A stretch of DNA of 64,000 bases from Curvibacter sp. GWA2_64_110. GTDB taxonomy: Bacteria; Pseudomonadota; Gammaproteobacteria; Burkholderiales; Burkholderiaceae_C. The position numbers were made by a program, and so were the translations under genes. Shown here in pieces: positions 26,968-35,549 of the stretch. The stretch covers positions 164,164 to 228,163 of the forward strand of contig MGPC01000031.1 of NCBI GenBank assembly GCA_001797315.1, read 5' to 3'. How positions within the stretch are numbered: position 1 is the first letter of the stretch; the number at the start of each line of letters is the position of its first letter. Under the pieces are notes generated by a model. That model saw only the letters and a program-made list of their open reading frames with translations. It searched no databases and had not been told where the DNA came from.

Positions 26968-29501
26968 GGCAGTGCACCCCTGGGTTTTTTCAGGACACGC
27001 TGGACTTCGTTAATAAAGTGAGCGTGGTTGAAGCTGGCTTTCTCCAGGATCGCCGCGACAAAGCCGTTCAGGGTGACATGGTCCTCCCGCGTGAGGATCT
27101 TGGCGGTCACTACGACGATGGGGATCGAGGCTGTTTCTGGACTGTTCTTGAGCGCCTCCACGACATCGAAACCATTCACTTCGGGCATCAACAGGTCCAG
27201 CACAAGCAGATCGGGCCGTTCGCGCTTCGCCGTGGCGATGGCCTCCTCGCCACCATAGGCTCGCAACACCGTATAGCCCGGCTCGGCAAGATAGGCGGAC
27301 AGCAGATCCACCGCCTTCGCATCGTCATCGACGACCAGTACCTTGAGGACGCGGCTTGCTTTTGCCAGCCCGAGGTTCTGGAGGGACTTGATCAGCTCGT
27401 CACGTGCTACCGGCTTTTGCAGCACAGCACTGGCACCGAGGAAGAACCCTTTGCGCGCATCGGCGACGATCGAGACGATAACGACGGGAATGTGGGCAGC
27501 AGATGAGGCTGGCTGCTTGAGTCGCGCCAGCAGGTCCCAGCCATCCATGTCGGGCAACATGATATCGAGGAGGATGACCGCTGGTTTCCGCTTCGCCAGT
27601 AATTCGAGACCCTCTTTCGCGCTGCCAGCGTGCAGGATCTCGAACTCCTCCGGCTCCAATTGAAGACGAATCAGCTCGGCGGCGCGTTCGTTATCTTCGA
27701 TGAGCAGCGCAAGTTGCCGGCTGGTGTCGGGCACGGCGTGTACCGGCGTCGTTTCATCCGTATCCCCGGTCGCTGCGTCTGGTTTGCGCCAAGGAAGCCA
27801 GACGGTAAACGTGGAACCACGCTCCGGTGTGCTGGCCAGTGCCACGGTGCCTCCGTGCAGGTAGGCCAGCTTGAGGACCAGTGCCAGTCCAAGCCCTGTG
27901 CCTTCCGATACGCGTGACAGCGAGGAATCGATCTGAGAAAAGGCCTGAAAAAGGTGCGGCACATCCGCGGCGGAGATGCCGAGGCCTGTATCTATCACTG
28001 CGATTTCCAGGAAATCGGTGAAAGCGCTGGGTGGCAGTGGCATTTGCAGACTGGTCGGCTGCTGCGTTGCCCAGGTTTCGATGACGGCGCGCTTCACCTT
28101 GCGGGCCTGCAAGGTTACCTGTCCGTGATCGGCGGTGAATTTCACGCCGTTGGACAGCAGGTTGAAGACAATCTGCTTGGTCTTGCGCGTGTCCAGCAGC
28201 GCCATGCCAAGTGGCTCGGCCACGTCGAGTTGCAGCGAGATGGCGTGGGCTGTGGTCTTTTCCTTGACGATGGAGAGGCTGTTTCTCAGCATGGCATCCA
28301 CGTCCTGTGTGTCGAGGTCAAGGGTCATCCTGCCAGCCTCGATCTTGGACAGGTCGAGAATGTCGTTGATCAGGGACAGCAGATGCTGACCACTGGCAAA
28401 TATGTCGCTGACAAACTCATGCTGTTTTGGCGTGATCTCGCCGACCAGCCCATCCTTGAGCACTTCGGAGAAGCCGATGATCGCGTTGAGCGGTGTGCGC
28501 AGCTCATGCGACATGTTGGCGAGAAAATCCGATTTCAGCTGACTCACCTCCTGCAACTGTTGATTCTTCTCGGCCAGCAGGTTGTTGACGGATTCGAGTT
28601 GAGCGGTGAGTCGCTGCAGGTCTTTGGTCTTGCTGCGTTCTCTCTCGTGAGAGTCGGCGAGCCGGGCGTAGAGCTTGCCGTTTTCCAGCAGCAGCACCAT
28701 GAGTACGAAGCTGGCCGCAAGCAGACCGTAGATGCGCCCCGCATACCAACCAAGATCGTAGCGCCCATGGTTGAGGACGGCGGCCAAGGCGCTGTCGAAT
28801 AGCCAGACACACATGACCACCATCAGCCACAGATCAAGCACTGAATGCGAACGCCGTCGCCACAGGACAGCCAGGGCAATGAGGCTGAACGCCCATATGA
28901 TCACAGCGACGACGATCTTCGACGAGGCATCCAGGTCACCCGCCATGATCACCGGCAGGGCATCTTCCGTCGAGGCAAGAAGCGTTAATCCGCTTGCCAC
29001 GGCAATGGTCGCAATCACATAGGGCACCACGTCCCCAAACAGTCGGTCACGTGGGTGGGCTGGCGAATCCTTGTCATCCTGCAGTAGCGTATAGCCGATG
29101 ACGAACAGAGGAAAGCCGCCATGCCAGAGGAAGTAAATCCACGCGGTGGTCTGTGTCCCGGCACCGAGAAGACCGGCCGGCGCGAATAAGCCAGGAAAAC
29201 TGAGCGCATGGAAAACTGCCATCGTGGCACTGAACAGGTAGCCGCTAGCCAGTACAGCCAGTGCCCTCGACCGCAGGATGCCAAACTGCCCAAATAGCAA
29301 GCCAGCCGTGATCACTTCGATGATGACAAGGGCGGATTGATAGATCGGCAGAAACGCCGGGATCTGGGGAAGCGGGAGTTTGGCAAACGGTGCTGCGCAG
29401 AGGAATACCGCCACGGATGCCATGAAGACGATCAGCGCGATGCGTCGATCGCTACGCTCGGGGGCGTAAGTGGACAGGAAGGGAAAACTTTTATCCATCA
29501 T
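26964..29501 (-). CDS. MASE4 hybrid histidine kinase with two receivers
   Basis: An 845-residue membrane kinase. The N-terminal region (about 20-270) has seven or eight membrane spans with MASE4-like sequence (PLPQIPAFLPIYQSALVIIE, SFPGLFAPAGLLGAGTQT). A coiled coil (about 285-320) leads to HisKA with His332 in NMSHELRTPLNAIIGF, then HATPase_c (FNLLSNGVKF, DTGLGI, GTGLGLAL). Two receiver domains follow (about 605-720, Asp in ILLDIMLPDMDGW; about 725-840, Asp in LVLDLLMPEVNGF). It lies between a REC-HD-GYP gene and a stand-alone receiver on the same strand. The sensed signal is unknown. Confidence 0.92.
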   Translation of the reverse strand: MMDKSFPFLSTYAPERSDRRIALIVFMASVAVFLCAAPFAKLPLPQIPAFLPIYQSALVIIEVITAGLLFGQFGILRSRALAVLASGYLFSATMAVFHALSFPGLFAPAGLLGAGTQTTAWIYFLWHGGFPLFVIGYTLLQDDKDSPAHPRDRLFGDVVPYVIATIAVASGLTLLASTEDALPVIMAGDLDASSKIVVAVIIWAFSLIALAVLWRRRSHSVLDLWLMVVMCVWLFDSALAAVLNHGRYDLGWYAGRIYGLLAASFVLMVLLLENGKLYARLADSHERERSKTKDLQRLTAQLESVNNLLAEKNQQLQEVSQLKSDFLANMSHELRTPLNAIIGFSEVLKDGLVGEITPKQHEFVSDIFASGQHLLSLINDILDLSKIEAGRMTLDLDTQDVDAMLRNSLSIVKEKTTAHAISLQLDVAEPLGMALLDTRKTKQIVFNLLSNGVKFTADHGQVTLQARKVKRAVIETWATQQPTSLQMPLPPSAFTDFLEIAVIDTGLGISAADVPHLFQAFSQIDSSLSRVSEGTGLGLALVLKLAYLHGGTVALASTPERGSTFTVWLPWRKPDAATGDTDETTPVHAVPDTSRQLALLIEDNERAAELIRLQLEPEEFEILHAGSAKEGLELLAKRKPAVILLDIMLPDMDGWDLLARLKQPASSAAHIPVVIVSIVADARKGFFLGASAVLQKPVARDELIKSLQNLGLAKASRVLKVLVVDDDAKAVDLLSAYLAEPGYTVLRAYGGEEAIATAKRERPDLLVLDLLMPEVNGFDVVEALKNSPETASIPIVVVTAKILTREDHVTLNGFVAAILEKASFNHAHFINEVQRVLKKPRGALP

Positions 29502-29561
29502 TCACTTGTGGGTGCTCAGGAAACGGGCCGCAGAACCAGCACCGCGCAGGGGTGACCCGGG

Positions 29562-30623
29562 TTAGGCATCCCCGTGCTGCTCATAAATGGCGGCAAACCG
29601 GTCCGCCTTTTGCAAGAAACAGGCGAGTACATCGGGGTCGAAGTGTCCGGGCAGCACCCGTCCATCGCCTTGGCTGATGATGTGCATGGCGCGCACATGG
29701 TCATATGCCGGTTTGTAAGGTCGCTGGCTGCGCAGCGCGTCGTACACATCGCAGATCTGCATGATGCGTGCTGGCAGTGGGATGGCCTCGCCCTTGCGAC
29801 CATTGGGGTAGCCGCTGCCATCCCAGCGCTCATGGTGATTGAGGGCGATGTCGCACCCCATCTGGGTATAGGGCGAGATGCTGTTGGACAGGATGCTGGC
29901 ACCTAGTTCACTGTGCGTGCGCATGATGTTCCATTCCGACTCGTTGAGTGGCCCCTGCTTGAACAGAATGTGGTCCGGAATGCCGATCTTGCCGATATCG
30001 TGCATCGGACTGGCCAGGAAGATAACCTCCTGGAATTCGGCCGTCATTCCCAGGGCGCCGGCCAGTTCATGGCAGTAATGGCTGATGCGTCGAACATGAT
30101 GACCGGTTTCCTCGTCCTTGTGTTCTGCGGCGCGAACCAGTGTGAGGATGGTTTCGCCATGAGCATCTTTCAGTTGGACGGTACGCTGCTGAACCTGCTC
30201 TTCCAGAAGGTTGTTGTGGTTGGCCAGGAAGTCGCCATATTCTTTGAGCCGCAACAGGTTGCGCACACGCACCTTGAGGTCGGCGCGGTCGATCGGTTTG
30301 GTCAGGAACTCTTCGGCGCCCGCCTCCAGTGCGCGCAGTTTTGACTGGCGATCATCGAGCGAGGTGATCACGATGACCGGCACTGGTTGGATACGTGGAT
30401 CGGCCTTGAGCAGTGCCGTGGTATCAAAACCATCCACATCCGGCATCATGATGTCGAGCAGGATGAGATCGGGAGGATTGGCTGACGCCTGAGCCAGCGC
30501 ATCGCGCCCGTTGCTGGCTGACATGGTGCTGTAGCCATCTGCCTGCAGCAGGGTCTCCAGCAACTTGACGTTGCGCTCCTCGTCATCGACAACGAGGATG
30601 GTGGCTGACTTGTTTTTATTCAT
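29562..30623 (-). CDS. Response regulator with HD-GYP phosphodiesterase domain
   Basis: 353 residues. The receiver domain (about 8-125) has Asp in LILLDIMMPDVDGF and Lys in FLTKPIDRADL. An HD-GYP domain follows (about 150-340), with HDIGKIGIPDHIL and the GYP signature in HHERWDGSGYPNG. The family hydrolyses c-di-GMP with a metal centre. It is the first gene of the operon with the MASE4 kinase 60 bases downstream. GGAAGG precedes the ATG, and a good sigma-70 promoter lies about 135 bases upstream. Confidence 0.93.
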   Translation of the reverse strand: MNKNKSATILVVDDEERNVKLLETLLQADGYSTMSASNGRDALAQASANPPDLILLDIMMPDVDGFDTTALLKADPRIQPVPVIVITSLDDRQSKLRALEAGAEEFLTKPIDRADLKVRVRNLLRLKEYGDFLANHNNLLEEQVQQRTVQLKDAHGETILTLVRAAEHKDEETGHHVRRISHYCHELAGALGMTAEFQEVIFLASPMHDIGKIGIPDHILFKQGPLNESEWNIMRTHSELGASILSNSISPYTQMGCDIALNHHERWDGSGYPNGRKGEAIPLPARIMQICDVYDALRSQRPYKPAYDHVRAMHIISQGDGRVLPGHFDPDVLACFLQKADRFAAIYEQHGDA

Positions 30624-30758
30624 AGCCTTCCATCCTTTCCCCGAGCATCATGGACCTGATCAGTTCAGACTCGGCACTGTCCGTGCTGAGGCGAATCAGC
30701 CGCATTGCGTGCCGGATAAGACCGGCATGAAAACGACTTCAGCTTGATGAGATGCGTG

Positions 30759-30786
30759 ATTATTTTCTAATGAAAATAATTGTCAA
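30759..30786 (-). promoter_or_regulatory. Sigma-70 promoter for the HD-GYP/kinase operon
   Basis: On the minus strand an exact TTGACA (-35, 30786-30781) is followed by a 16-base AT-rich spacer and AATAAT (-10, 30764-30759, five of six matches). It faces the HD-GYP gene and leaves an untranslated leader of about 130 bases. The AT-rich stretch stands out against the GC-rich surroundings. Confidence 0.75.
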
Positions 30787-31184
30787 TAGAATGAACCAAT
30801 GTGGACCGCTGCCGGACGCCCTGACTTCGTCACGCAGCAAAGTCCGTGATGGCGCGCGTGGTTCGTGCGCCAGGAAACCGTCTGGGTGAATCGCTGGGTT
30901 TTGTAGACAGCCGCGCCCCTGTGTAGATGTCAGGCAGGGAAACCCAATAGCAGCATCAGTGCAGCTCTGTTGTCTCGCGGCAGCTTGTACAGCGTGAACA
31001 ACTTCTGTGAGAAGAGGGCCGCCGATTCTGAGAATCTGTTCATGGCTGCCGTTTCGATCTAGGACGGTCCACGCAGGTTTGCGTTACGTGACACATCCAA
31101 GGGGTGCAAATTGGGATTTTCAGAGCCCCAATTCGTCGGAAGCTGCGTGGATAGCGGCTTTTGAGATGTAAGGTGACGGACCTT
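30787..31184. other. Gene-poor intergenic stretch
   Basis: About 400 bases with no convincing gene. Short open frames on the minus strand near 31040-31250 lack a ribosome site and overlap ffs. A small inverted repeat AATTGGG/CCCAATT (31109-31133) lies downstream of ffs and could mark its 3' boundary, though it lacks a T tract. Confidence 0.5.
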
Positions 31185-31274
31185 GACCCCGGCACTGACT
31201 CCACAGTTAGGGCTGCTTGGTTCCCCACCTGACCCGGTTGGCCGCTTCACCATGCGGGAAGGCCCGTCGGGGTC
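31185..31274 (-). ncRNA. ffs: 4.5S signal recognition particle RNA
   Basis: Read on the minus strand, this holds the conserved apical part of bacterial small SRP RNA: GGTCAGGTGGGGAACCA followed by AGCAGCC, with a GGAA tetraloop closed by UGG/CCA. The ends pair perfectly (GACCCCG at the 5' end, CGGGGTC at the 3' end). A TACAAT -10-like hexamer abuts the 5' end. The position next to dnaX is common for ffs. Exact termini may differ by several bases. Confidence 0.88.
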
Positions 31275-31316
31275 TATTGTAGTGGGTCTGGGGCTTGGCT
31301 GCAGGGCCGCAGGCGT

Positions 31317-31904
31317 TTATTTCGGCTTGTCCGGCTCGGCTGCGACGGGCTTTTGCTCCGTGCTGCCCAGCACGGTGACGTGCCGGTTGTGCAGGATGCG
31401 CGCGATGACGGCAAAGTAGCTGCGCGCATCGGCACCATTCTTCTCCAGCAGCTCGTAGCCGGTGCGCTCCAGCTCGGCCGCGGCAATGCGGTTGGCCTGC
31501 CACTTGCGCTGGAAGTCGCCGCTGGTCGAGATCACGATGAGCAGGGCTGCCGTGACCGAGAAGATCGCGGCCACGTCCTTCTTGACGGCTTCGTTCTTGA
31601 GGATGAACTCGAACTTGAGGATCAGGCCGGCCAGCGCGCCGAGTGCTGCCGCCAGAAAGGTGAAGCCCCAGTACAGGCCGCTCCAGGCGGATGCATTGGT
31701 GCGCGTCTCATGGTAGTTGGACAGGATGGCGGTGGCCACCCGCGACGGCTCGGTGTTTGACTGGTCGATCAGGGGCTTGAGCGCCTCGGTGAGCGCTTCG
31801 CCGCGTGGCCAGAAAAACCACGACGCAACGGCAACCAGGGCCCCGACGACCAGAAAAACCATCAGGATCCGAAGCCAGTGCGAAGACGTTGCGGAACTGC
31901 TCAT
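31317..31904 (-). CDS. Small membrane protein, SLATT-like layout
   Basis: 195 residues from ATG 31904, which has GGAG six bases upstream; the frame is open further upstream without a good start. One N-terminal transmembrane segment (about 8-30) is followed by a 50-residue extramembrane stretch, two more segments (about 85-105 and 120-140), and a helical, charged C-terminal part (FQRKWQANRIAAAELERTGY). The pair of spans followed by a W..NR..A.ELE helix is reminiscent of SLATT/DUF4231 two-TM domains, but I cannot confirm this. No nucleotide-sensor or effector gene is adjacent. Confidence 0.6.
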   Translation of the reverse strand: MSSSATSSHWLRILMVFLVVGALVAVASWFFWPRGEALTEALKPLIDQSNTEPSRVATAILSNYHETRTNASAWSGLYWGFTFLAAALGALAGLILKFEFILKNEAVKKDVAAIFSVTAALLIVISTSGDFQRKWQANRIAAAELERTGYELLEKNGADARSYFAVIARILHNRHVTVLGSTEQKPVAAEPDKPK

Positions 31905-31984
31905 GTCGATCTCCCAAATGACGGGTTGACACCAGGGCGGAACATCAGGAAAAGCACTCGGGTTCCACACCTTAGAATCCAAGC

Positions 31985-33895
31985 ATGTCCTATCTCGTGC
32001 TCGCCCGCAAGTACCGCCCGAAAAGCTTCTCCGAAATGGTGGGGCAGGAACACGTGGTGCGCGCGCTGAGCAATGCGCTGCAGACCCAGCGCCTGCACCA
32101 TGCCTACCTGTTCACCGGCACGCGCGGCGTGGGCAAGACGACCGTTTCGCGCATCTTGGCCAAGTCGCTGAACTGCCAGGGGCCGGACGGGCAGGGCGGC
32201 ATCACCGCCGAGCCCTGCGGCGTCTGCCAGGCCTGCACCGACATCGATGCCGGCCGTTTTGTCGACTACACGGAACTCGATGCCGCCTCCAACCGCGGCG
32301 TGGACGAGGTCCAGGCCCTGCTGGAGCAGGCGGTCTACAAGCCGGTGCAGGGCCGCTTCAAGGTCTTCATGATCGACGAAGTCCACATGCTCACCAACAC
32401 CGCCTTCAATGCCATGTTGAAGACGCTGGAGGAGCCGCCCGAGTACCTCAAGTTCGTGCTGGCCACCACCGACCCGCAGAAGGTGCCGGTGACGGTGCTG
32501 TCGCGCTGTCTGCAGTTCAACCTGCGGCCCATGGCGCCCGAAACGGTGCTGGAGCACCTCACCAAGGTGCTGCAGGCCGAGAACGTGCCAGCCGAGCCGC
32601 CCGCGCTGCGCCTGCTGGCGCGCGCCGCGCGCGGCTCGATGCGCGACGCGCTGTCGCTGACCGACCAGGCGATCGCCTTCGGCTCCGGCCAGCTCGAAGT
32701 GGCCACGGTGCGCCAGATGCTGGGCAGCGTGGACCGCTCGCACGTGTTCCGGCTGATCGATGCGCTGGCGCAGGGCGACGGCAAGACCGTGGTGGAGACC
32801 TCGGAAGCGCTGCGCGTCAATGGCCTGAGCGCCGCCTCCACGCTGGAGGAAATGACGGTGGTGCTGCAACGCATGGCAGTGGTGCAGGCGGTGCCGGATG
32901 CGGTGGACGAGTCCGACCCCGAGGCCGCCGAGATGGCGCGCCTGGCCGCGCTGCTGCCGGCCGACGAGACGCAGTTGCTCTACAGCCTGTGCCTGCATGG
33001 CCGCGGCGAGCTGGGCCTGGCGCCCGACGAATACGCCGCCCTGACCATGGTGCTGCTGCGCCTGCTGGCCTTCAAGCCCGGTGCAGTCACCACGGCTGAA
33101 AAAAAAACACTGAAATCGGCTGAAGCGCCGGTTGCGATGGCCCCCGTGGCCCCGACGGCAGCGCCGCCCCGCGTTGCAGCGCCGGCCCAGCCGGCCCTAG
33201 CGACCGCCGCCGCACGTCCACTACCTGTTGCGGCCGCTCCGGTGGCACCGAAGCCCGCACCGGCCCCGGTGAACACGCCGGAGCGCACGCCGCCGGGCCA
33301 GGTGCTGCCGGTGGTGGACGGCGCCAAGGCCATGCCGCCGGTGGCGGATTCAAGACCAGATCCAGCCTCTGCGCCCGAAAATACTGCGCCGGTAGCTCCT
33401 AAAGTTGTAGCGGTTCCGGTGCGCGTGGCGCCCGAATCGCGCGCCGATGCGCCCGTGAACGGCGCCGGTGGCACGCCGCTGGTACCGACCGAAGAAGGTG
33501 GCTTCTGGCACCTGACGGTGCAGCAGCTGGTGGCAGCCGAGGCCGTGACGGCGCTGGTGCGCGAACTGGCGCTGCAGTCGCAGCTGGTGGCGCGCGACGG
33601 TGAACACTGGTTGCTGCGTGTCGAGCGCGAGTCGCTCAATTCGCCCACCAGCCGCGAGCGGCTGCAGAACGCCTTGCGCGCAGCCGGCCATGCCGCCACC
33701 CTGAGCGTGGAGATCGGCCGCGTGTCTGACAGCCCGGGCAAACGCAACGCGGCGGCGGCAGCCGAGAAGCAGCAGGCGGCCGAGAAACTGATTTACGAAG
33801 ACCCCTTCGTGCAAACCATGATGCGTGACTTTGGCGCGAAAATCGTGCCTGGCAGCATCAAGCCCATCGATCCAAACACTTCACAAAACTCGTAA
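31985..33895 (+). CDS. dnaX: DNA polymerase III subunits gamma and tau
   Basis: Clamp-loader ATPase of the replicative polymerase; the full-length tau form is 636 residues. Walker A is [13 protein letters not shown] (about 45-57), zinc-binding cysteines lie around CGVCQAC, the Walker B-type motif is FMIDEVHML, and the sensor/arginine-finger motif is [10 protein letters not shown]. Domains I-III end near residue 365. A Pro/Ala-rich linker (about 375-500) precedes the tau-specific C-terminus. A run of nine A at codons 372-375 can produce a shortened gamma-like form (see slippage entry). ebfC and recR follow in the usual order. Confidence 0.96.
   Translation: MSYLVLARKYRPKSFSEMVGQEHVVRALSNALQTQRLHHAYLFTGTRGVGKTTVSRILAKSLNCQGPDGQGGITAEPCGVCQACTDIDAGRFVDYTELDAASNRGVDEVQALLEQAVYKPVQGRFKVFMIDEVHMLTNTAFNAMLKTLEEPPEYLKFVLATTDPQKVPVTVLSRCLQFNLRPMAPETVLEHLTKVLQAENVPAEPPALRLLARAARGSMRDALSLTDQAIAFGSGQLEVATVRQMLGSVDRSHVFRLIDALAQGDGKTVVETSEALRVNGLSAASTLEEMTVVLQRMAVVQAVPDAVDESDPEAAEMARLAALLPADETQLLYSLCLHGRGELGLAPDEYAALTMVLLRLLAFKPGAVTTAEKKTLKSAEAPVAMAPVAPTAAPPRVAAPAQPALATAAARPLPVAAAPVAPKPAPAPVNTPERTPPGQVLPVVDGAKAMPPVADSRPDPASAPENTAPVAPKVVAVPVRVAPESRADAPVNGAGGTPLVPTEEGGFWHLTVQQLVAAEAVTALVRELALQSQLVARDGEHWLLRVERESLNSPTSRERLQNALRAAGHAATLSVEIGRVSDSPGKRNAAAAAEKQQAAEKLIYEDPFVQTMMRDFGAKIVPGSIKPIDPNTSQNS
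33099..33123 (+). promoter_or_regulatory. A9 slippery site predicted to yield gamma subunit
   Basis: Nine consecutive A (33099-33107) lie exactly at the end of clamp-loader domain III. A -1 shift meets TGA at 33121, about five codons on; a +1 shift, or loss or gain of one A by transcript slippage, meets TGA at 33111 or 33121. Either way a product of about 375-380 residues results. This parallels the known dnaX frameshift of E. coli and the A-run slippage of Thermus thermophilus. Confidence 0.7.
33386..33410 (+). repeat. Degenerate copy of the 25-bp repeat inside dnaX
   Basis: The block starting GCGCCGGTAGCTCCTAAAG and ending GTAG keeps the frame of the dispersed repeat seen at 24311 and 59265 (GCGCC.. 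TAGCT .. AAA .. AG), with several changes. It lies in the low-complexity linker of tau and may be a domesticated insertion. Confidence 0.35.
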
Positions 33896-33903
33896 GGACA
33901 GAC

Positions 33904-34236
33904 ATGTTCAACAAAGGACAACTCGCCGGCCTCATGAAGCAGGCGCAGGCCATGCAGGACAACCTGAAGAAGGCGCAGGATGAGCTCGCTTTCATCGAGG
34001 TCAGCGGCGAATCCGGTGCCGGCCTGGTGAAGGTCGTCATGACCTGCAAGCACGACGTCAAGCGCGTCACCATCGACCCCAGCCTGCTGGCCGACGACAA
34101 GGACATGCTGGAAGACCTGGTGGCCGCCGCCTTCAACGCCGCCGTGCGCAAGGCCGAGGAGACCTCGCAGGAGAAGCTGGGCAAGCTCACTGCCGGCATG
34201 CCAGGCCTCCCCGGTGGCATGAAATTCCCTTTTTAA
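33904..34236 (+). CDS. ebfC: YbaB/EbfC nucleoid-associated protein
   Basis: A 110-residue DNA-binding protein of the YbaB/EbfC family, a dimeric nucleoid-associated factor. It begins [20 protein letters not shown] and has the core V.GE.G.GLVKV, with C-terminal [13 protein letters not shown] typical of the family. It lies eight bases after the dnaX stop and before recR, the conserved dnaX-ybaB-recR cluster. Confidence 0.95.
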   Translation: MFNKGQLAGLMKQAQAMQDNLKKAQDELAFIEVSGESGAGLVKVVMTCKHDVKRVTIDPSLLADDKDMLEDLVAAAFNAAVRKAEETSQEKLGKLTAGMPGLPGGMKFPF

Positions 34237-34276
34237 GGGCTGCTGCGCGGGCGTGATGCGGCGTTGCGGGGCCCGT

Positions 34277-34318
34277 CGGGAAATCCTCATGGACGTTCCA
34301 GTCCATTCCGGTTTCCCG
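34277..34318. repeat. Nested stem-loop between ebfC and recR
   Basis: An outer stem pairs CGGGAAA (34277-34283) with TTTCCCG (34312-34318), and an inner stem pairs TGGAC (34290-34294) with GTCCA (34301-34305). I believe this type of block is widespread between genes in Comamonadaceae. It may attenuate or stabilise the ebfC-recR mRNA. Confidence 0.5.
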
Positions 34319-34376
34319 CCACCCGCGCCTTGCCTGACGCCCGCTCGCGACGCCCCGAGACATTGTTGGTAACCCC

Positions 34377-34967
34377 ATGTCCGACGCCCATTCCCTTGAC
34401 ACATTGATACAGGCTCTGCGCCGGCTGCCGGGCGTGGGCATCAAGTCGGCCTCGCGCATGGCGTTTCACCTGCTGCAGCAGGACCGCGAAGGCGCGCTGC
34501 TGCTGTCGCGTGCGCTGCACGACGCCGCGCAGCATGTGCATCACTGCGCGCGCTGCCACACCTTTACCGAAGCCGAGGTCTGCGCCACCTGCCTCGACCC
34601 GGCGCGCGATACCAGCAAACTCTGCGTGGTGGAGACGCCGGCCGACCAGATGGCGCTGGAGCGCACCGGTGCCTACAAGGGGTTGTACTACGTGCTGATG
34701 GGCCGCCTGAGCCCGCTCGACGGCATCGGCCCGAACGACATCGGCCTGAAGCAGATGCTGGCGCGCGCCAGCGACGGCACGGTGCGCGAGGTGATTCTGG
34801 CCACCAACTTCACGGCCGAGGGCGAGGCCACGGCGCACGTGATCGGCGAGGCGCTGAAAAGCCGTGGTGTCGCCTTCACGCGGCTGGCGCGCGGCGTGCC
34901 GATCGGCAGCGAACTCGAATACGTGGACCTGGGCACCATTGCCCATGCCTTGGTCGACCGGCGCTGA
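34377..34967 (+). CDS. recR: Recombination protein RecR
   Basis: A 196-residue RecR of the RecFOR gap-repair pathway. It has an N-terminal helix-hairpin-helix ([20 protein letters not shown]), a four-cysteine zinc finger (HCARCHTF...CATC), a Toprim domain ([26 protein letters not shown]) and the C-terminal [22 protein letters not shown] element. Length is normal. A small GATGCC/GGCATC hairpin follows the stop. Confidence 0.96.
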   Translation: MSDAHSLDTLIQALRRLPGVGIKSASRMAFHLLQQDREGALLLSRALHDAAQHVHHCARCHTFTEAEVCATCLDPARDTSKLCVVETPADQMALERTGAYKGLYYVLMGRLSPLDGIGPNDIGLKQMLARASDGTVREVILATNFTAEGEATAHVIGEALKSRGVAFTRLARGVPIGSELEYVDLGTIAHALVDRR

Positions 34968-35027
34968 GGTCGTGGATGCCTGCGGGCATCAGGGATAATG
35001 CCGCGTCGCCCCTGACCGAGATCCATC

Positions 35028-35441
35028 ATGACCTTTGCCCGTTTCACTCTGGCTTACTGGTGTGTGCTGATTGCCGCTCTCCTGCCCATCGTCTGCGCCG
35101 GCATTGCCAAGTGGGGCACGTACGGCAAGCCACGGCGCGAAGGCGGCTTCGACAACGACAACCCGCGCGCCTGGCTGGCCCGGCAGACCGACTGGCGCGC
35201 CCGTGCCAACGCGGCGCAGCACAACAGCTTCGAGGCGCTGCCGTTTTTCATCGGTGCGGTCATCATCGCCCACCAGCTCGGTGCCTACCAGGCGCGGCTC
35301 GATCTGCTGGCCTTTCTCTTTGTCTTCCTGCGCCTGCTCTACATCATGATGTACGTGGCCGGCCTGCCCACCGTGCGCTCGCTGGTCTGGGCGCTGGCTT
35401 TGCTGGTGAACATCGGCATCCTGTTCATCGGCTACAGATAA
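35028..35441 (+). CDS. MAPEG-family membrane protein
   Basis: A 137-residue integral membrane protein with four predicted spans. The MAPEG signature is visible as RANAAQHNSFEALPFFIGAV (about 58-77), the loop that binds glutathione in eukaryotic relatives. Bacterial members are mostly uncharacterised; some have glutathione transferase-like activity. It stands alone after recR, with AT-poor upstream sequence. Confidence 0.85.
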   Translation: MTFARFTLAYWCVLIAALLPIVCAGIAKWGTYGKPRREGGFDNDNPRAWLARQTDWRARANAAQHNSFEALPFFIGAVIIAHQLGAYQARLDLLAFLFVFLRLLYIMMYVAGLPTVRSLVWALALLVNIGILFIGYR

Positions 35442-35549
35442 GTTGGGTTCCTAGGTGAAAACCCGCTCGGGATGTTTCCCGATGCAGGTTTTTTCATCGC
35501 TGGGTAGGCTGTGGTTCTGAAAAAACAACACCACACACAGGGGATTCGC

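Noticed and set aside
31040..31253. Short minus-strand open frames near 31150
   Set aside because: They overlap the ffs RNA gene, and no start or family is convincing.
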